Positions 35,073 to 42,224 of a stretch of 42,224 nt of DNA are shown piece after piece. The stretch's first letter is position 1, and every line of letters starts with the position of its first letter. The translations under genes were made by a program, and so were the position numbers. Source of the stretch: Spirochaetaceae bacterium (GTDB taxonomy: Bacteria; Spirochaetota; Spirochaetia; DSM-27196; SLAA01); NCBI GenBank assembly GCA_007695055.1, contig REEM01000068.1:1-42224 (forward strand), given 5' to 3'. Below the pieces are notes generated by a model. The model was not told the DNA's origin. It worked only from the letters and a program-made list of their open reading frames with translations, and did not search any database.

Positions 35073-36410
35073 TTAATGTCCTTGCATCTGTGACAGCATC
35101 TTATTCTGATACTGCTTATTTTTCGAGGCCTTTTTTAGCATGCCTCGCATTTTCTCAAAGCGCTTAAGCAAACGGTTCACCTCAAAGACCGAGGTACCAC
35201 TCCCTTTTGCAACTCTTTTACGCCGTGACGGACCAATAATCCGATGATTCTGTCGCTCAGTAATTGTCATAGAGAGGATAATTGCCTCTTCACGACGAAT
35301 CTCTTTCTCGTTTATTTCCTCACCCTGTAATTGTCCAGCAAGTCCAGGAATCATTTCCGCTAGCTTCTCTAGCGACCCCATCTTCCTCAGGCGAGCGAAC
35401 TGATCCAGGTAGTCCTCTAAAGTAAATGTGGCGGACTGAAGCTTCTTCTGCAGCTCAAGCGCCTCAGCCTCATCTATTGTTTCCTGCGCCTTTTCAACCA
35501 AGCTCAGGACGTCGCCCATTCCCAGAATCCGGGATGCAATACGATCCGGGTGAAAGGGCTCAAAGTCCTCCGGTTTCTCACCAACACCAATAAACTTGAT
35601 GGGTTTGCCGGTAACGGACTTAAGGCTCAGCGCCGCTCCACCGCGCGCATCTGAGTCGAACTTGGTGAGCACAATGCCAGTTAGGCCGACGCGCTCGTCA
35701 AATGCCTTTGCAATCTCGACCGCGTTCTGCCCGGTCATAGAGTCTGCTACTAAGAGCGTCTCAACCGGGTCGACCGACTTCTTAATTCTCTCAATCTCGC
35801 CCATGAGCTCGTCGTCAAGCTCCATGCGGCCGGATGTATCAACAATGACCGTGTCAAACACCGCGCTACGCTTTGCATAGGCAAGCGCGGCCTTGGCTAA
35901 CTTAACCGGGTCGGATGCGTCTTTCTCATGAAAGACCTCGACCTCAACTTTTTCTCCTAGGAGAACCAATTGATCTATGGCCGCCGGTCGTACCAGATCA
36001 GCGGCTACCAGGAGCGGTCTGCGCCCCTCTTTTTTGAGGCGCGCAGCAAGTTTGGCGGCGCTTGTTGTCTTACCGGACCCTTGAAGCCCAAGCAACAAGA
36101 TCACCGAAAGTGTGTCTGGTCCGCGAAGCTCTAAGTCACTGCGCTCGTCACCAAGCAGCGCGACCATACGGTCATGAACAATCTTGACAAACTGCTGTCC
36201 AGGAGCAACCGACTTGAGTACAACCTCGCCGCTGGCTTCTTCTATTGTGCTGTTGACAAAACGACGAACAACACGAACATTGACGTCGGCCTCGAGCAAC
36301 GCAAGCTTGATTTCCTCAACAGCGTCACGCACGTTCTTTTCGGAAATCTTATGTTGACCCGACATGCGCCGTGCGACATCGGAAAACTTACTGGAAATGC
36401 GCTCAAGCAT
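35073..36410 (-). CDS. ffh: Signal recognition particle protein Ffh
   Basis: Ffh is the GTPase of the bacterial SRP and targets membrane proteins to the translocon together with 4.5S RNA and FtsY. The 445-aa product has the N domain, the G domain with GLQGSGKTT, the DTSGRMELDD G-3 motif and TKFDSDARGG, then the M domain (from about residue 300) with MTITERQNHRIIGPSRRKRVAKGSG as the RNA-binding helix and a Met-rich end. It has its own promoter. Confidence 0.97.
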   Translation of the reverse strand: MLERISSKFSDVARRMSGQHKISEKNVRDAVEEIKLALLEADVNVRVVRRFVNSTIEEASGEVVLKSVAPGQQFVKIVHDRMVALLGDERSDLELRGPDTLSVILLLGLQGSGKTTSAAKLAARLKKEGRRPLLVAADLVRPAAIDQLVLLGEKVEVEVFHEKDASDPVKLAKAALAYAKRSAVFDTVIVDTSGRMELDDELMGEIERIKKSVDPVETLLVADSMTGQNAVEIAKAFDERVGLTGIVLTKFDSDARGGAALSLKSVTGKPIKFIGVGEKPEDFEPFHPDRIASRILGMGDVLSLVEKAQETIDEAEALELQKKLQSATFTLEDYLDQFARLRKMGSLEKLAEMIPGLAGQLQGEEINEKEIRREEAIILSMTITERQNHRIIGPSRRKRVAKGSGTSVFEVNRLLKRFEKMRGMLKKASKNKQYQNKMLSQMQGH

Positions 36411-36441
36411 TGTGTCAGGACCCCGCTAAAATGTAAATGTA

Positions 36442-36471
36442 CTTATAACGTGAACAGTTCCACACTGTCAA
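36442..36471 (-). promoter_or_regulatory. Promoter of the ffh-rpsP-rplS operon
   Basis: On the minus strand -35 TTGACA (36466-36471) and -10 TATAAG (36442-36447) are separated by 18 bp. The spacer holds a short palindrome GAACTGTTC that could be an operator. It lies 31 bases upstream of the ffh ATG and should drive the whole operon. Confidence 0.65.
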
Positions 36472-36514
36472 CAGAGCGCTCGTTCGGCTATTATTCGGTG
36501 AAATCTGACGGCGG

Positions 36515-37930
36515 CTAACGAATTTCAAAAAAATGGCGATTTTGGTAATTGAGGCGGCGCTGTGATGCGTTTATATAGCGACTTCGTGGATACTCGTTCA
36601 CCACAATCCCGTAGTGCCTTTGGGACTCCCTCATATTTCTGTATTCGGAGTCGGCCTCATACAGTGAACCGAGGAGGTAGTGTACATGGTCTCGGCCACT
36701 ACGACTCGGATACTCCACAAGGTATTGCTCGAGCAGATCTATAGCGCCACCAATCTCACCACGCTCGGCACGTCTCTCGGCCCCAGCCCGTAACAGACTC
36801 GCCTCAGGTACATACCCCGCATCAAGCAGCCTTTGGAGGATTTCCTCTGCTTCGATGTCACGTCCCTCCTGCAAAGACAGCTCAAGGGCCGCGTGGAGTT
36901 CCTCTGGTGACATGTCCGCTATTCGGGCTCCCGAACCATCAAGCTCGGAAGAGTCGCGCTCGGCGTCGATCTCGGGACCCTCCAAGGGCGCATCCTCACC
37001 CAAAGCCTCTTGGCTCAGACGCACCGAATCATCAATTGGACGAGCGTTCAGAACCAGGTCTTGTGTCTCTTGTGAACCAAGCGCCAGATCCTGTCGTTGG
37101 AATCGGAGCCGATGACTGCCTTCACCGCGGGTACGAAACACAAACTCGGTGGTCTCGGAGTGATGAGTTCGGCGAAGAAGCTCCGGCGCTCCCGGTTCAT
37201 CCGAGCCTAGATATATCCAGCCCAAACCAGGTAGCTCGACGCTCACCTCTTCACCCACACGGGTATCAAGCTCACGCGCGGGGGCACTGCTTTGTTCCGC
37301 TTCTGAGGGTGGCTCAATGGGTGACGCTGCAACTGCGGGGGGCTCGATCGGCGTTGGGGGTGATACTGCGACAGGCGGAGCCGTAGGCCTGGGAGCTTGG
37401 GGGGCATCTGAAGGCGGAGTCGTGGGCGCCAAAGGTGAGCGGTCCGCTTGTTCCGACATCGACATGGAGTCCGGGGCCGGATCTGGTAAGGAGTCCACCA
37501 GCTCCTCAGCAGAAGGGAGAATGAGCTCAGGCGCCGCACGCTCAGGCTCACGTACCGGTGTGGTCTCTATCGACTCAATTTTCGGAATATCTGGTCGACC
37601 AAGTTCAGGGGCTGCCTGCTCTGGCATATCTCTGAGTGGTGAAATTTCTGCTCGATCGCTGATTTCCATTTCGGCGTCGTGGGTGGCTATTTCGGGCTCG
37701 ATTTCGGTAGCGATTTCGGTAGCGATTTCAGGTTCGGTCGCCTCAGGTTCTAGATCTTCGCCTTCTTCCTGCTGCACGAGCCTCGGAGCCGTCTCTGGCT
37801 CATCGGGTGCGGTGCTCGCACATGCTACAAACAAGAAGACAAGGAGGGTCACAACGGCGGTGAAGAACACACGGCCGACTAGCCGATAGCGGAAAAGATC
37901 ACTCGTGAGCAACAGATCCCAGCGGTGCAT
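36515..37930 (-). CDS. Pro/Glu-rich lipoprotein with TPR-like C-terminus
   Basis: The 471-aa product has a hydrophobic N-terminal segment ending in a lipobox (FLFVAC at about residues 32-37), so it is likely a lipoprotein. Residues about 40-230 are low-complexity Pro/Glu/Ala-rich sequence (repeated EIATEI), suited to spanning the periplasm. A beta-rich middle segment follows, then helical TPR-like repeats (EEILQRLLDAGYVPEA, GAIDLLEQYLVEYPSRSG, LLGSLYEADSEYRNMRES). It may connect the cell wall to an outer-membrane or flagellar component; this is inference. ATG 37930 has AAGGAG seven bases upstream. Confidence 0.8.
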   Translation of the reverse strand: MHRWDLLLTSDLFRYRLVGRVFFTAVVTLLVFLFVACASTAPDEPETAPRLVQQEEGEDLEPEATEPEIATEIATEIEPEIATHDAEMEISDRAEISPLRDMPEQAAPELGRPDIPKIESIETTPVREPERAAPELILPSAEELVDSLPDPAPDSMSMSEQADRSPLAPTTPPSDAPQAPRPTAPPVAVSPPTPIEPPAVAASPIEPPSEAEQSSAPARELDTRVGEEVSVELPGLGWIYLGSDEPGAPELLRRTHHSETTEFVFRTRGEGSHRLRFQRQDLALGSQETQDLVLNARPIDDSVRLSQEALGEDAPLEGPEIDAERDSSELDGSGARIADMSPEELHAALELSLQEGRDIEAEEILQRLLDAGYVPEASLLRAGAERRAERGEIGGAIDLLEQYLVEYPSRSGRDHVHYLLGSLYEADSEYRNMRESQRHYGIVVNEYPRSRYINASQRRLNYQNRHFFEIR

Positions 37931-37960
37931 CCTAACTCCTTCTCTGCCTGCGCAAAGTCA

Positions 37961-38332
37961 CTAGGGTATTGCTTCAAGCATGCGCTCGAGTTGCGCTGCG
38001 TTTTCGCCACGCAGGTACTCCAGTCCAAGCGAACGAGAATCCAGCAAAAAAGGCTCAATCTCCTCGGCAGACCATTCCTGTTGCGGTTCGCGAAATCGAA
38101 TTGGTACATGAGCTTCATCCGGCAGCGCCGTAGGCAGCACCATATGCTCGACGCTAATTGGCCTCCGTTGAAGAGCATGGGTGTACTCGAAGCCCGAGCC
38201 CTCCGCTCCCCTGCCGGAACCCAGCACAAGGCTCGCCACCACTGCCAGCAGGACAGCGAGCAACACTACGCCACCAAAAGCAGCGGCAATCAGAGGCAAT
38301 CGGCCACTGAATACCTCTTCAACGCTACGCAT
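37961..38332 (-). CDS. Single-TM membrane protein, unknown
   Basis: The 123-aa product has a short N-terminus, one strong membrane segment (about residues 13-40, LIAAAFGGVVLLAVLLAVVASLVLG) and a C-terminal domain with PHQEW-like and acidic stretches. No family is recognised. Its ATG 38332 lies inside the smc stop region (8-base overlap), and the next gene follows 30 bases later, so it is translationally tied to smc. Confidence 0.7.
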   Translation of the reverse strand: MRSVEEVFSGRLPLIAAAFGGVVLLAVLLAVVASLVLGSGRGAEGSGFEYTHALQRRPISVEHMVLPTALPDEAHVPIRFREPQQEWSAEEIEPFLLDSRSLGLEYLRGENAAQLERMLEAIP

Positions 38333-41123
38333 AGGCCTCTTGTTCTGCTCCAATCCGTATCGAGACTACCTTAGATACTCCGGACTCTTCCATTGTAACA
38401 CCAAGAAGTGTACGAGAACCCGCAATGGTCTTTTTGTTGTGAGTAATAACAATAAACTGCGAGTTCTGGGAGAACTCACTCAGCATGGAAACAAACCGTG
38501 AAACGTTGCTCTCGTCCAGGGCTGCATCGATCTCGTCTAAGAGACAGAACGGCGAGGGCTTGACCATAAATGTAGCAAACAACATGGCAACTGCAGTGAG
38601 GGAGCGTTCTCCACCGGAAAGCAACTCAATACTCTCAAGTTTTTTACCTGGCGGCTGCACAAGAATCTCAATTCCGGACTCCAGAACGTTGTCAGGTTCG
38701 GTCAGCCGAATTTCGGCGCGACCACCGCCAAACAAGCGCCGAAAAATGTTATGGAAGTTCTTTCGAATACGATTAAAGGTTTCGGCAAAGAGTTGGGCCG
38801 ACTCACTCTGAATTTCCGCGGTAACTGCCGCCAAGTCTTCACGGGCCTTCTTGAGATCATCAAGCTGACCACTCAGAAACTCGTAGCGCTCAGAGACCTC
38901 ATTGAACTCTTCCGGTGCCATGAAGTTCACCGTTCCAAGTTCTCGCACCTGATCCCGCACAACCGCGAGCTGATCACGTAGATCCTTTGCCGGAACCTTG
39001 AGCTCAAGTAGACGCGACTCGTACTCTCGGAGGTCCCGCGAGTGCCGCTCCTCAAAGTTACTGTAGGTATTACGTATGTCCGATGCGATCTCGGTCACCG
39101 CCATCTGCAAACGCTCCACCTCACCTTGCCGCTTTTCTAAGGTCTGCATGAGCGACTTAACTCGTTGCTCCTTCTTTAGCAGGTCATGGTTCTTGGTTGA
39201 GATGGTCTTTTCCAAGCGCGAAAGCGCCTCGCGAAGACTATCCTCGCCCCTTCTCCGTTCTGCATGCCGGGATTTGAGTTCGTCCATCTCCTGCGCTGAT
39301 TCATCAAGCCGTTTACGGCTGTCGGAAATCTGTTGTTCGGTATCGGCAAGCAGCGACTCCTGCTCTGTTCGTTCGCGCTTTGTGCGTTCATGTGCCTCAA
39401 GCACCGCTTGTCGCCGCGCGCGCACACGTTCGCGACCAAGGCGTAGTTCCTCCAAAGTTGACCGATACTCGGCAATTTTCTGTTGAAGTTTTCGGTTCTC
39501 CTCGGTCAGCGCACCACGCTCCTCTTTGGCATTCTTTATCTCGGTGCGGCAGGCAACAATGCTCTCATCTATCTCGCGTTTGCGGGTAATAATACCCTCC
39601 GGCGCAAGGAACTCATCCAGGAAACTGGGGATTATCGCTCGGTAGCGACTAAGAATGTCCCGGAGATCTGCAATACGTGCTTCAAGCGCTACAAAGCCCT
39701 CAGAGGCACTCTTCAGCAGCCCGGACGCTCGGTCCGAACCGAGTTCCTTGTAGTCTGAAAGATCACCAAACAAGTTGCGTTTGCCCTCGGCAGCCACCAC
39801 AAGCTCGTCCATAGCTCGTGCCAGTTCGTCCTCAAGAGCCGAGCGCCGACCAGTGGAGTAACCAGACTGCAGCAGGCCACGATCTAACTCGCTCACAATG
39901 CTGTCGGTGAGTGACCTCATTTCGCTTTGAAGATCTTCCTCACGCGCCTCTTGCTCGGCAGTGATTGTCTCAAGCTCACGTATCCGAGAATCATTGGCTG
40001 CAATTCGCTGAGCAGCACCCTTGAGGGCCTCGTCAAACTCATTGATCTGTGTCTCGGCCTCGCCTAAGCGCGTTTCATAGTCAGCAATTTCGCCCTCTAT
40101 GCGCGCCGTATCAGCCGAAAGGTCGGCAATTTTGCCGCGGGTGCGGTCGGCTCGACGCTCGTCACTCTCAATTTTCTCGTTCAGTTCCTGTGACCGCTCA
40201 GCCAATAGACGAATACGTCCTTCAATGGTGTTGCGCTCGAGTTCAGCCGCGTAGAGATTCTTCTGCGTCTCAACAAGCTCACCTTCCATGCTGTTCACCT
40301 GGTCAAGGCTCTCTTCAAGTGAGGTGTTGATGCCGTCTATTTCACTTTTTACGGAATCGCGTTCGGAAGTGCGTTTCCCAAGCAGTTCCTTGCGCTTGTC
40401 CTGCTCTTCCAGAAATCCCTTGAGACGGAGAAGTTGAATATCAAGTTCAAGCTCAAAGCTGCGGTCCCGAAGTTCACGATGCTTTAAGGTCTTTTCCGAC
40501 TGACGCTTGAGGGAGTCGTAGCTCCGTTTGACCTCACCAATAACGCTCTCCACCTGGCGCATATTGTCCTCGGTGCGCTCAAGCTTTCGCTCGGCCTCTT
40601 TACCTCGAAGCTTGAACCTCGTGATGGCCGCCGCTTCTTCAAAAATGTACCGACGTTCCTCGGGCTTGTTTGACAGGATCTGGTCAATTTTCCCTTGCTC
40701 CATAATAGAGTAGGACGATTTCCCGATTCCGGTATCGTAGAAGAGCTCCCGTAACTCCTTCAGGCGTACAGGTTGATTATTGATGAAGTACTCGCTGTCG
40801 CCAGAGCGAAATAACCGGCGCTTGACCGCCACCTCCGGCATGTCAATAGGCAGAACACCTTGGTCGTTTGCCAGCGTGAGCGTAACCTCGGCGACGTTTA
40901 AAGCCTTGCGGCTTTCGGTACCGTTAAAGATTACATCTTCCATACGCTCAGCCCGCAGACTTTTGGTGCCCTGCTCTCCAAGTACCCATTTGATTGCGTC
41001 GACAACATTGCTTTTGCCACAGCCGTTGGGACCAACTAAGGACGCAATCCCGTCGGTGAACTCCACGCGTGACTTGTCTGCGAACGACTTGAAGCCGAAA
41101 ATCTCAATACTCTTTAGGAACAC
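38325..41123 (-). CDS. smc: SMC-type chromosome segregation ATPase (short form)
   Basis: SMC proteins organise and segregate chromosomes. The 932-aa product has the Walker A GPNGCGKSN (residues 31-39), the ABC signature LSGGE (about 835) and Walker B FCLLDEIDA (about 863), joined by two long coiled coils. The segment from about 412 to 515, where the hinge should be, does not show the usual SMC hinge sequence. The protein is also well below the usual 1150-1190 aa. The start is GTG 41123 (ENVFLKSIEIFGF), with GGGAG upstream; the longer open frame to 41303 overlaps the divergent promoter. It heads a run with the single-TM protein and the lipoprotein. Confidence 0.92.
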   Translation of the reverse strand: MFLKSIEIFGFKSFADKSRVEFTDGIASLVGPNGCGKSNVVDAIKWVLGEQGTKSLRAERMEDVIFNGTESRKALNVAEVTLTLANDQGVLPIDMPEVAVKRRLFRSGDSEYFINNQPVRLKELRELFYDTGIGKSSYSIMEQGKIDQILSNKPEERRYIFEEAAAITRFKLRGKEAERKLERTEDNMRQVESVIGEVKRSYDSLKRQSEKTLKHRELRDRSFELELDIQLLRLKGFLEEQDKRKELLGKRTSERDSVKSEIDGINTSLEESLDQVNSMEGELVETQKNLYAAELERNTIEGRIRLLAERSQELNEKIESDERRADRTRGKIADLSADTARIEGEIADYETRLGEAETQINEFDEALKGAAQRIAANDSRIRELETITAEQEAREEDLQSEMRSLTDSIVSELDRGLLQSGYSTGRRSALEDELARAMDELVVAAEGKRNLFGDLSDYKELGSDRASGLLKSASEGFVALEARIADLRDILSRYRAIIPSFLDEFLAPEGIITRKREIDESIVACRTEIKNAKEERGALTEENRKLQQKIAEYRSTLEELRLGRERVRARRQAVLEAHERTKRERTEQESLLADTEQQISDSRKRLDESAQEMDELKSRHAERRRGEDSLREALSRLEKTISTKNHDLLKKEQRVKSLMQTLEKRQGEVERLQMAVTEIASDIRNTYSNFEERHSRDLREYESRLLELKVPAKDLRDQLAVVRDQVRELGTVNFMAPEEFNEVSERYEFLSGQLDDLKKAREDLAAVTAEIQSESAQLFAETFNRIRKNFHNIFRRLFGGGRAEIRLTEPDNVLESGIEILVQPPGKKLESIELLSGGERSLTAVAMLFATFMVKPSPFCLLDEIDAALDESNVSRFVSMLSEFSQNSQFIVITHNKKTIAGSRTLLGVTMEESGVSKVVSIRIGAEQEAYA

Positions 41124-41160
41124 ATTCTCTCCCGATAGTCGCGTAGTCGCGGACCCTGGT

Positions 41161-41189
41161 AGTGTACACACCGTGCCGGGGCCTTGCAA
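41161..41189 (-). promoter_or_regulatory. Promoter of smc
   Basis: On the minus strand -35 TTGCAA (41184-41189) and -10 TACACT (41161-41166) have a 17-bp spacer. Transcription would start about 30 bases upstream of the smc GTG. It lies in the gap to the divergent rnhB gene, and the perfect 8-bp palindrome GTGTACAC overlaps the -10. Confidence 0.55.
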
Positions 41190-41218
41190 GACGGATCGCA
41201 GCTGACTACAGTTGTGCA

Positions 41219-41890
41219 ATGAACTTGATTTGCGGCATCGACGAAGCCGGGCGCGGGCCGCTGGCAGGACCGGTGACGGCCGCTGCGGTTGTGCTGCCGC
41301 CAACTTTCGATACAGGGCAGCTTGGTGACTCCAAGAAGCTTAGCCCACGACAACGCGAACTGGTGGCCTTGGAGTTGCGGCGCGAGACCATATACGGTCT
41401 CGGTTGGGCAACTCACTATGAGATTGATGCATTCAATATTCACCAGGCAACCTTGATCGCTATGGAACGTGCCCATAACAGACTTATGCGGGCCATCTCT
41501 TTTCTTCTTCAGGGCAATGGGGCCAACCCTACTTCTATGCAGCGCGGCAGTATAGACTCGAACACACCAAACTCTCGGCCTGCCTGGAGAAAACTCCTTC
41601 CTTGGCAGGAATTAGGTCTTCCACCACTTGTGCTAGTGGACGGTATACATCCACCAAAGCTTGATTATGAGACCCGCTGCGTAATAGGGGGTGACCGCCT
41701 TCACCCGGAGATTATGGCGGCCTCAATTCTGGCAAAAACCGCCAGGGACAGATGGATGCGAGCCTATGCCGAGATCGAACCCTTGTATGGTTACGAACAA
41801 CACAAAGGCTACCCGACCAAGAACCACAAGAAGCTCATAGCCCTGCATGGAGTATCGCGCATCCAACGCCGAAGCTTTCGTTCTATTTAA
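41219..41890 (+). CDS. rnhB: Ribonuclease HII
   Basis: RNase HII removes ribonucleotides from DNA and the RNA of hybrids. The 223-aa product has the catalytic motif GIDEAGRGPLAGPV (D8, E9), LGDSKKLSPRQR, the third acidic residue in LVLVDGIHPPKL and the later EIMAASILAKTARDRWM, GYEQHKGYPTKNH. An extra stretch of about 35-40 residues (about 95-133) between MERAHNRLM and LVLVDG has no counterpart in the E. coli enzyme. The start is ATG 41219; an upstream GTG at 41162 overlaps the smc promoter. Confidence 0.94.
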   Translation: MNLICGIDEAGRGPLAGPVTAAAVVLPPTFDTGQLGDSKKLSPRQRELVALELRRETIYGLGWATHYEIDAFNIHQATLIAMERAHNRLMRAISFLLQGNGANPTSMQRGSIDSNTPNSRPAWRKLLPWQELGLPPLVLVDGIHPPKLDYETRCVIGGDRLHPEIMAASILAKTARDRWMRAYAEIEPLYGYEQHKGYPTKNHKKLIALHGVSRIQRRSFRSI

Positions 41891-41904
41891 TCTTCCGAGT
41901 TGCC

Positions 41905-42224
41905 TTAATCTTCCGAGTTGCTGGACTCGTCCCTGGGCTTGTGTGGCTTGTCACCTTTGTTTTCGGTGCCCTTGGTCTTCCGCGTAAACACCCGAACCGG
42001 GCGTTCACCGCTGCGTGGGCCTCCAGGGCCAGCGAAGTCGGGACTGCCGGGTTTGCGGTTGCCACCTGAGACGCCAGGACGTTCACTGCGGTCGCTGCGG
42101 GAGTCGCGTCCGCCGCGGTCACTGCCGCCGCGTTCGCCACCGCCGTATCCGCCACGTCCAGCTCGGTCGCCGCCGCGGTCACTGCCGCCGCGTTCGCCAC
42201 CGCCGTATCCGCCACGTCCAGCTC
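41905..42224 (-). CDS. C-terminal part of an RGG-rich (probable RNA-binding) protein, partial
   Basis: The minus frame that ends at TAA 41905 reads AGRGGYGGGERGGSDRGG repeats, then a basic end (VRVFTRKTKGTENKGDKPHKPRDESSNSED). Gly/Arg/Asp-rich RGG tails like this are typical of bacterial DEAD-box RNA helicases and some cold-shock or RRM proteins. The upstream part, including any catalytic domain, lies beyond the window. Another frame on the same strand is open and Ala/Val-rich but has no such logic and is rejected. It converges on rnhB with 14 bases between. Confidence 0.75.
   Translation of the reverse strand, partial: AGRGGYGGGERGGSDRGGDRAGRGGYGGGERGGSDRGGRDSRSDRSERPGVSGGNRKPGSPDFAGPGGPRSGERPVRVFTRKTKGTENKGDKPHKPRDESSNSED
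42110..42224. repeat. 60-bp tandem repeat in the RGG-rich coding region
   Basis: The sequence 42110-42169 is repeated exactly from 42170 to the window edge (55 bases of a second copy). The unit is a whole number of codons, encoding 20 residues containing RGG, GGYGGGERGG and SDRGG. More copies may lie outside the window. Confidence 0.9.

Noticed and set aside
37317-37889. 190-aa Gly/Ser-rich plus-strand ORF
   Set aside because: It mirrors the low-complexity Pro/Glu/Ala-rich region of the lipoprotein gene on the other strand.
41124-41303. Upstream extension of smc (60 residues)
   Set aside because: It crosses a good smc promoter and the start of the divergent rnhB gene, and SMC proteins begin at the FLKSIEIFGF strand.
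41883-42215. 110-aa Ala/Val-rich ORF on the minus strand
   Set aside because: It is another frame of the 60-bp repeat region. The frame that reads GRGGYGG/SDRGG, ending at 41905, has a typical RGG tail composition and is preferred.
1-42224. CRISPR array, insertion sequence, prophage or toxin-antitoxin genes
   Set aside because: I looked for direct-repeat/spacer patterns, transposase motifs and terminal inverted repeats and found none; the only tandem repeats are in coding sequence.

Overview
The window is a stretch of chromosome from a spirochaete, probably a free-living relative of Spirochaeta or Treponema. This rests on a flagellin with the spirochaetal FlaB N-terminus ([14 protein letters not shown]), a 601-residue protein that resembles a spirochaete-only family, an HD-GYP/FlhB-tail/FliK-like gene set built into the S16-L19 ribosomal operon, and mixed ATG/GTG/TTG starts. 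The genes are almost all core functions packed into long co-directional operons. I see no insertion sequence, prophage, CRISPR array or toxin-antitoxin pair.

Layout. (1) 1-344: two perfect DnaA boxes and a degenerate third at the extreme left edge, then mazG (+). (2) 1360-18581 (all minus; transcription order is right to left): a YkgJ-like Cys-cluster protein, a metallo-beta-lactamase-fold hydrolase, a 78-aa small protein, a 1349-aa modular envelope protein (barrel, Ig-like repeats, OmpA domain), mltG, dnaG, rpoD, a Zn-ribbon coiled-coil protein with a very acidic tail, the RNase P RNA, a membrane-anchored TPR protein, then mreB-mreC-mreD-mrdA for cell shape. (3) 18677-20138 (minus): a small membrane protein, methionine aminopeptidase, tRNA-Thr(TGT) and tRNA-Tyr(GTA). 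(4) 20290-21636 (+): an SPFH-like protein and a HIT hydrolase, facing the 601-aa protein (minus). (5) 23731-26140 (+): flaB with a sigma-28-like promoter, a CsrA-type leader hairpin and a strong terminator, then the CCA-adding enzyme. (6) 26137-28133 (minus): coaD, rpmF, acpP, rnc; a HEAT-like exported protein diverges from coaD. (7) 29065-41123 (minus): smc, a single-TM protein, a Pro-rich TPR lipoprotein, then ffh-rpsP-khpA-rimM-trmD-rplS continuing into a FliK-like protein, an FlhB C-terminal homologue, an HD-GYP protein, yraN, a 55-aa FlgM-like ORF and a Zn-finger protein. (8) 41219-42224: rnhB (+), convergent with the 3' end of an RGG-rich protein cut off by the window edge.

How the genes fit together. 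The left half couples replication and transcription initiation (dnaG, rpoD), RNase P and elongasome/peptidoglycan genes. The right half couples protein targeting and ribosome/tRNA maturation to flagellar accessory genes. The two tRNA genes lack an encoded CCA and therefore need the CCA-adding enzyme found in the same window. The points most worth a second look are the near-consensus CsrA hairpin in the flaB leader, the short SMC with no recognisable hinge, the HD-GYP protein with two substituted metal-ligand positions, apparently leaderless coaD and HEAT-gene promoters that face each other, and the alternating two-type Ig array in the 1349-aa envelope protein. All functional calls are from reading sequence motifs; no database search was run.
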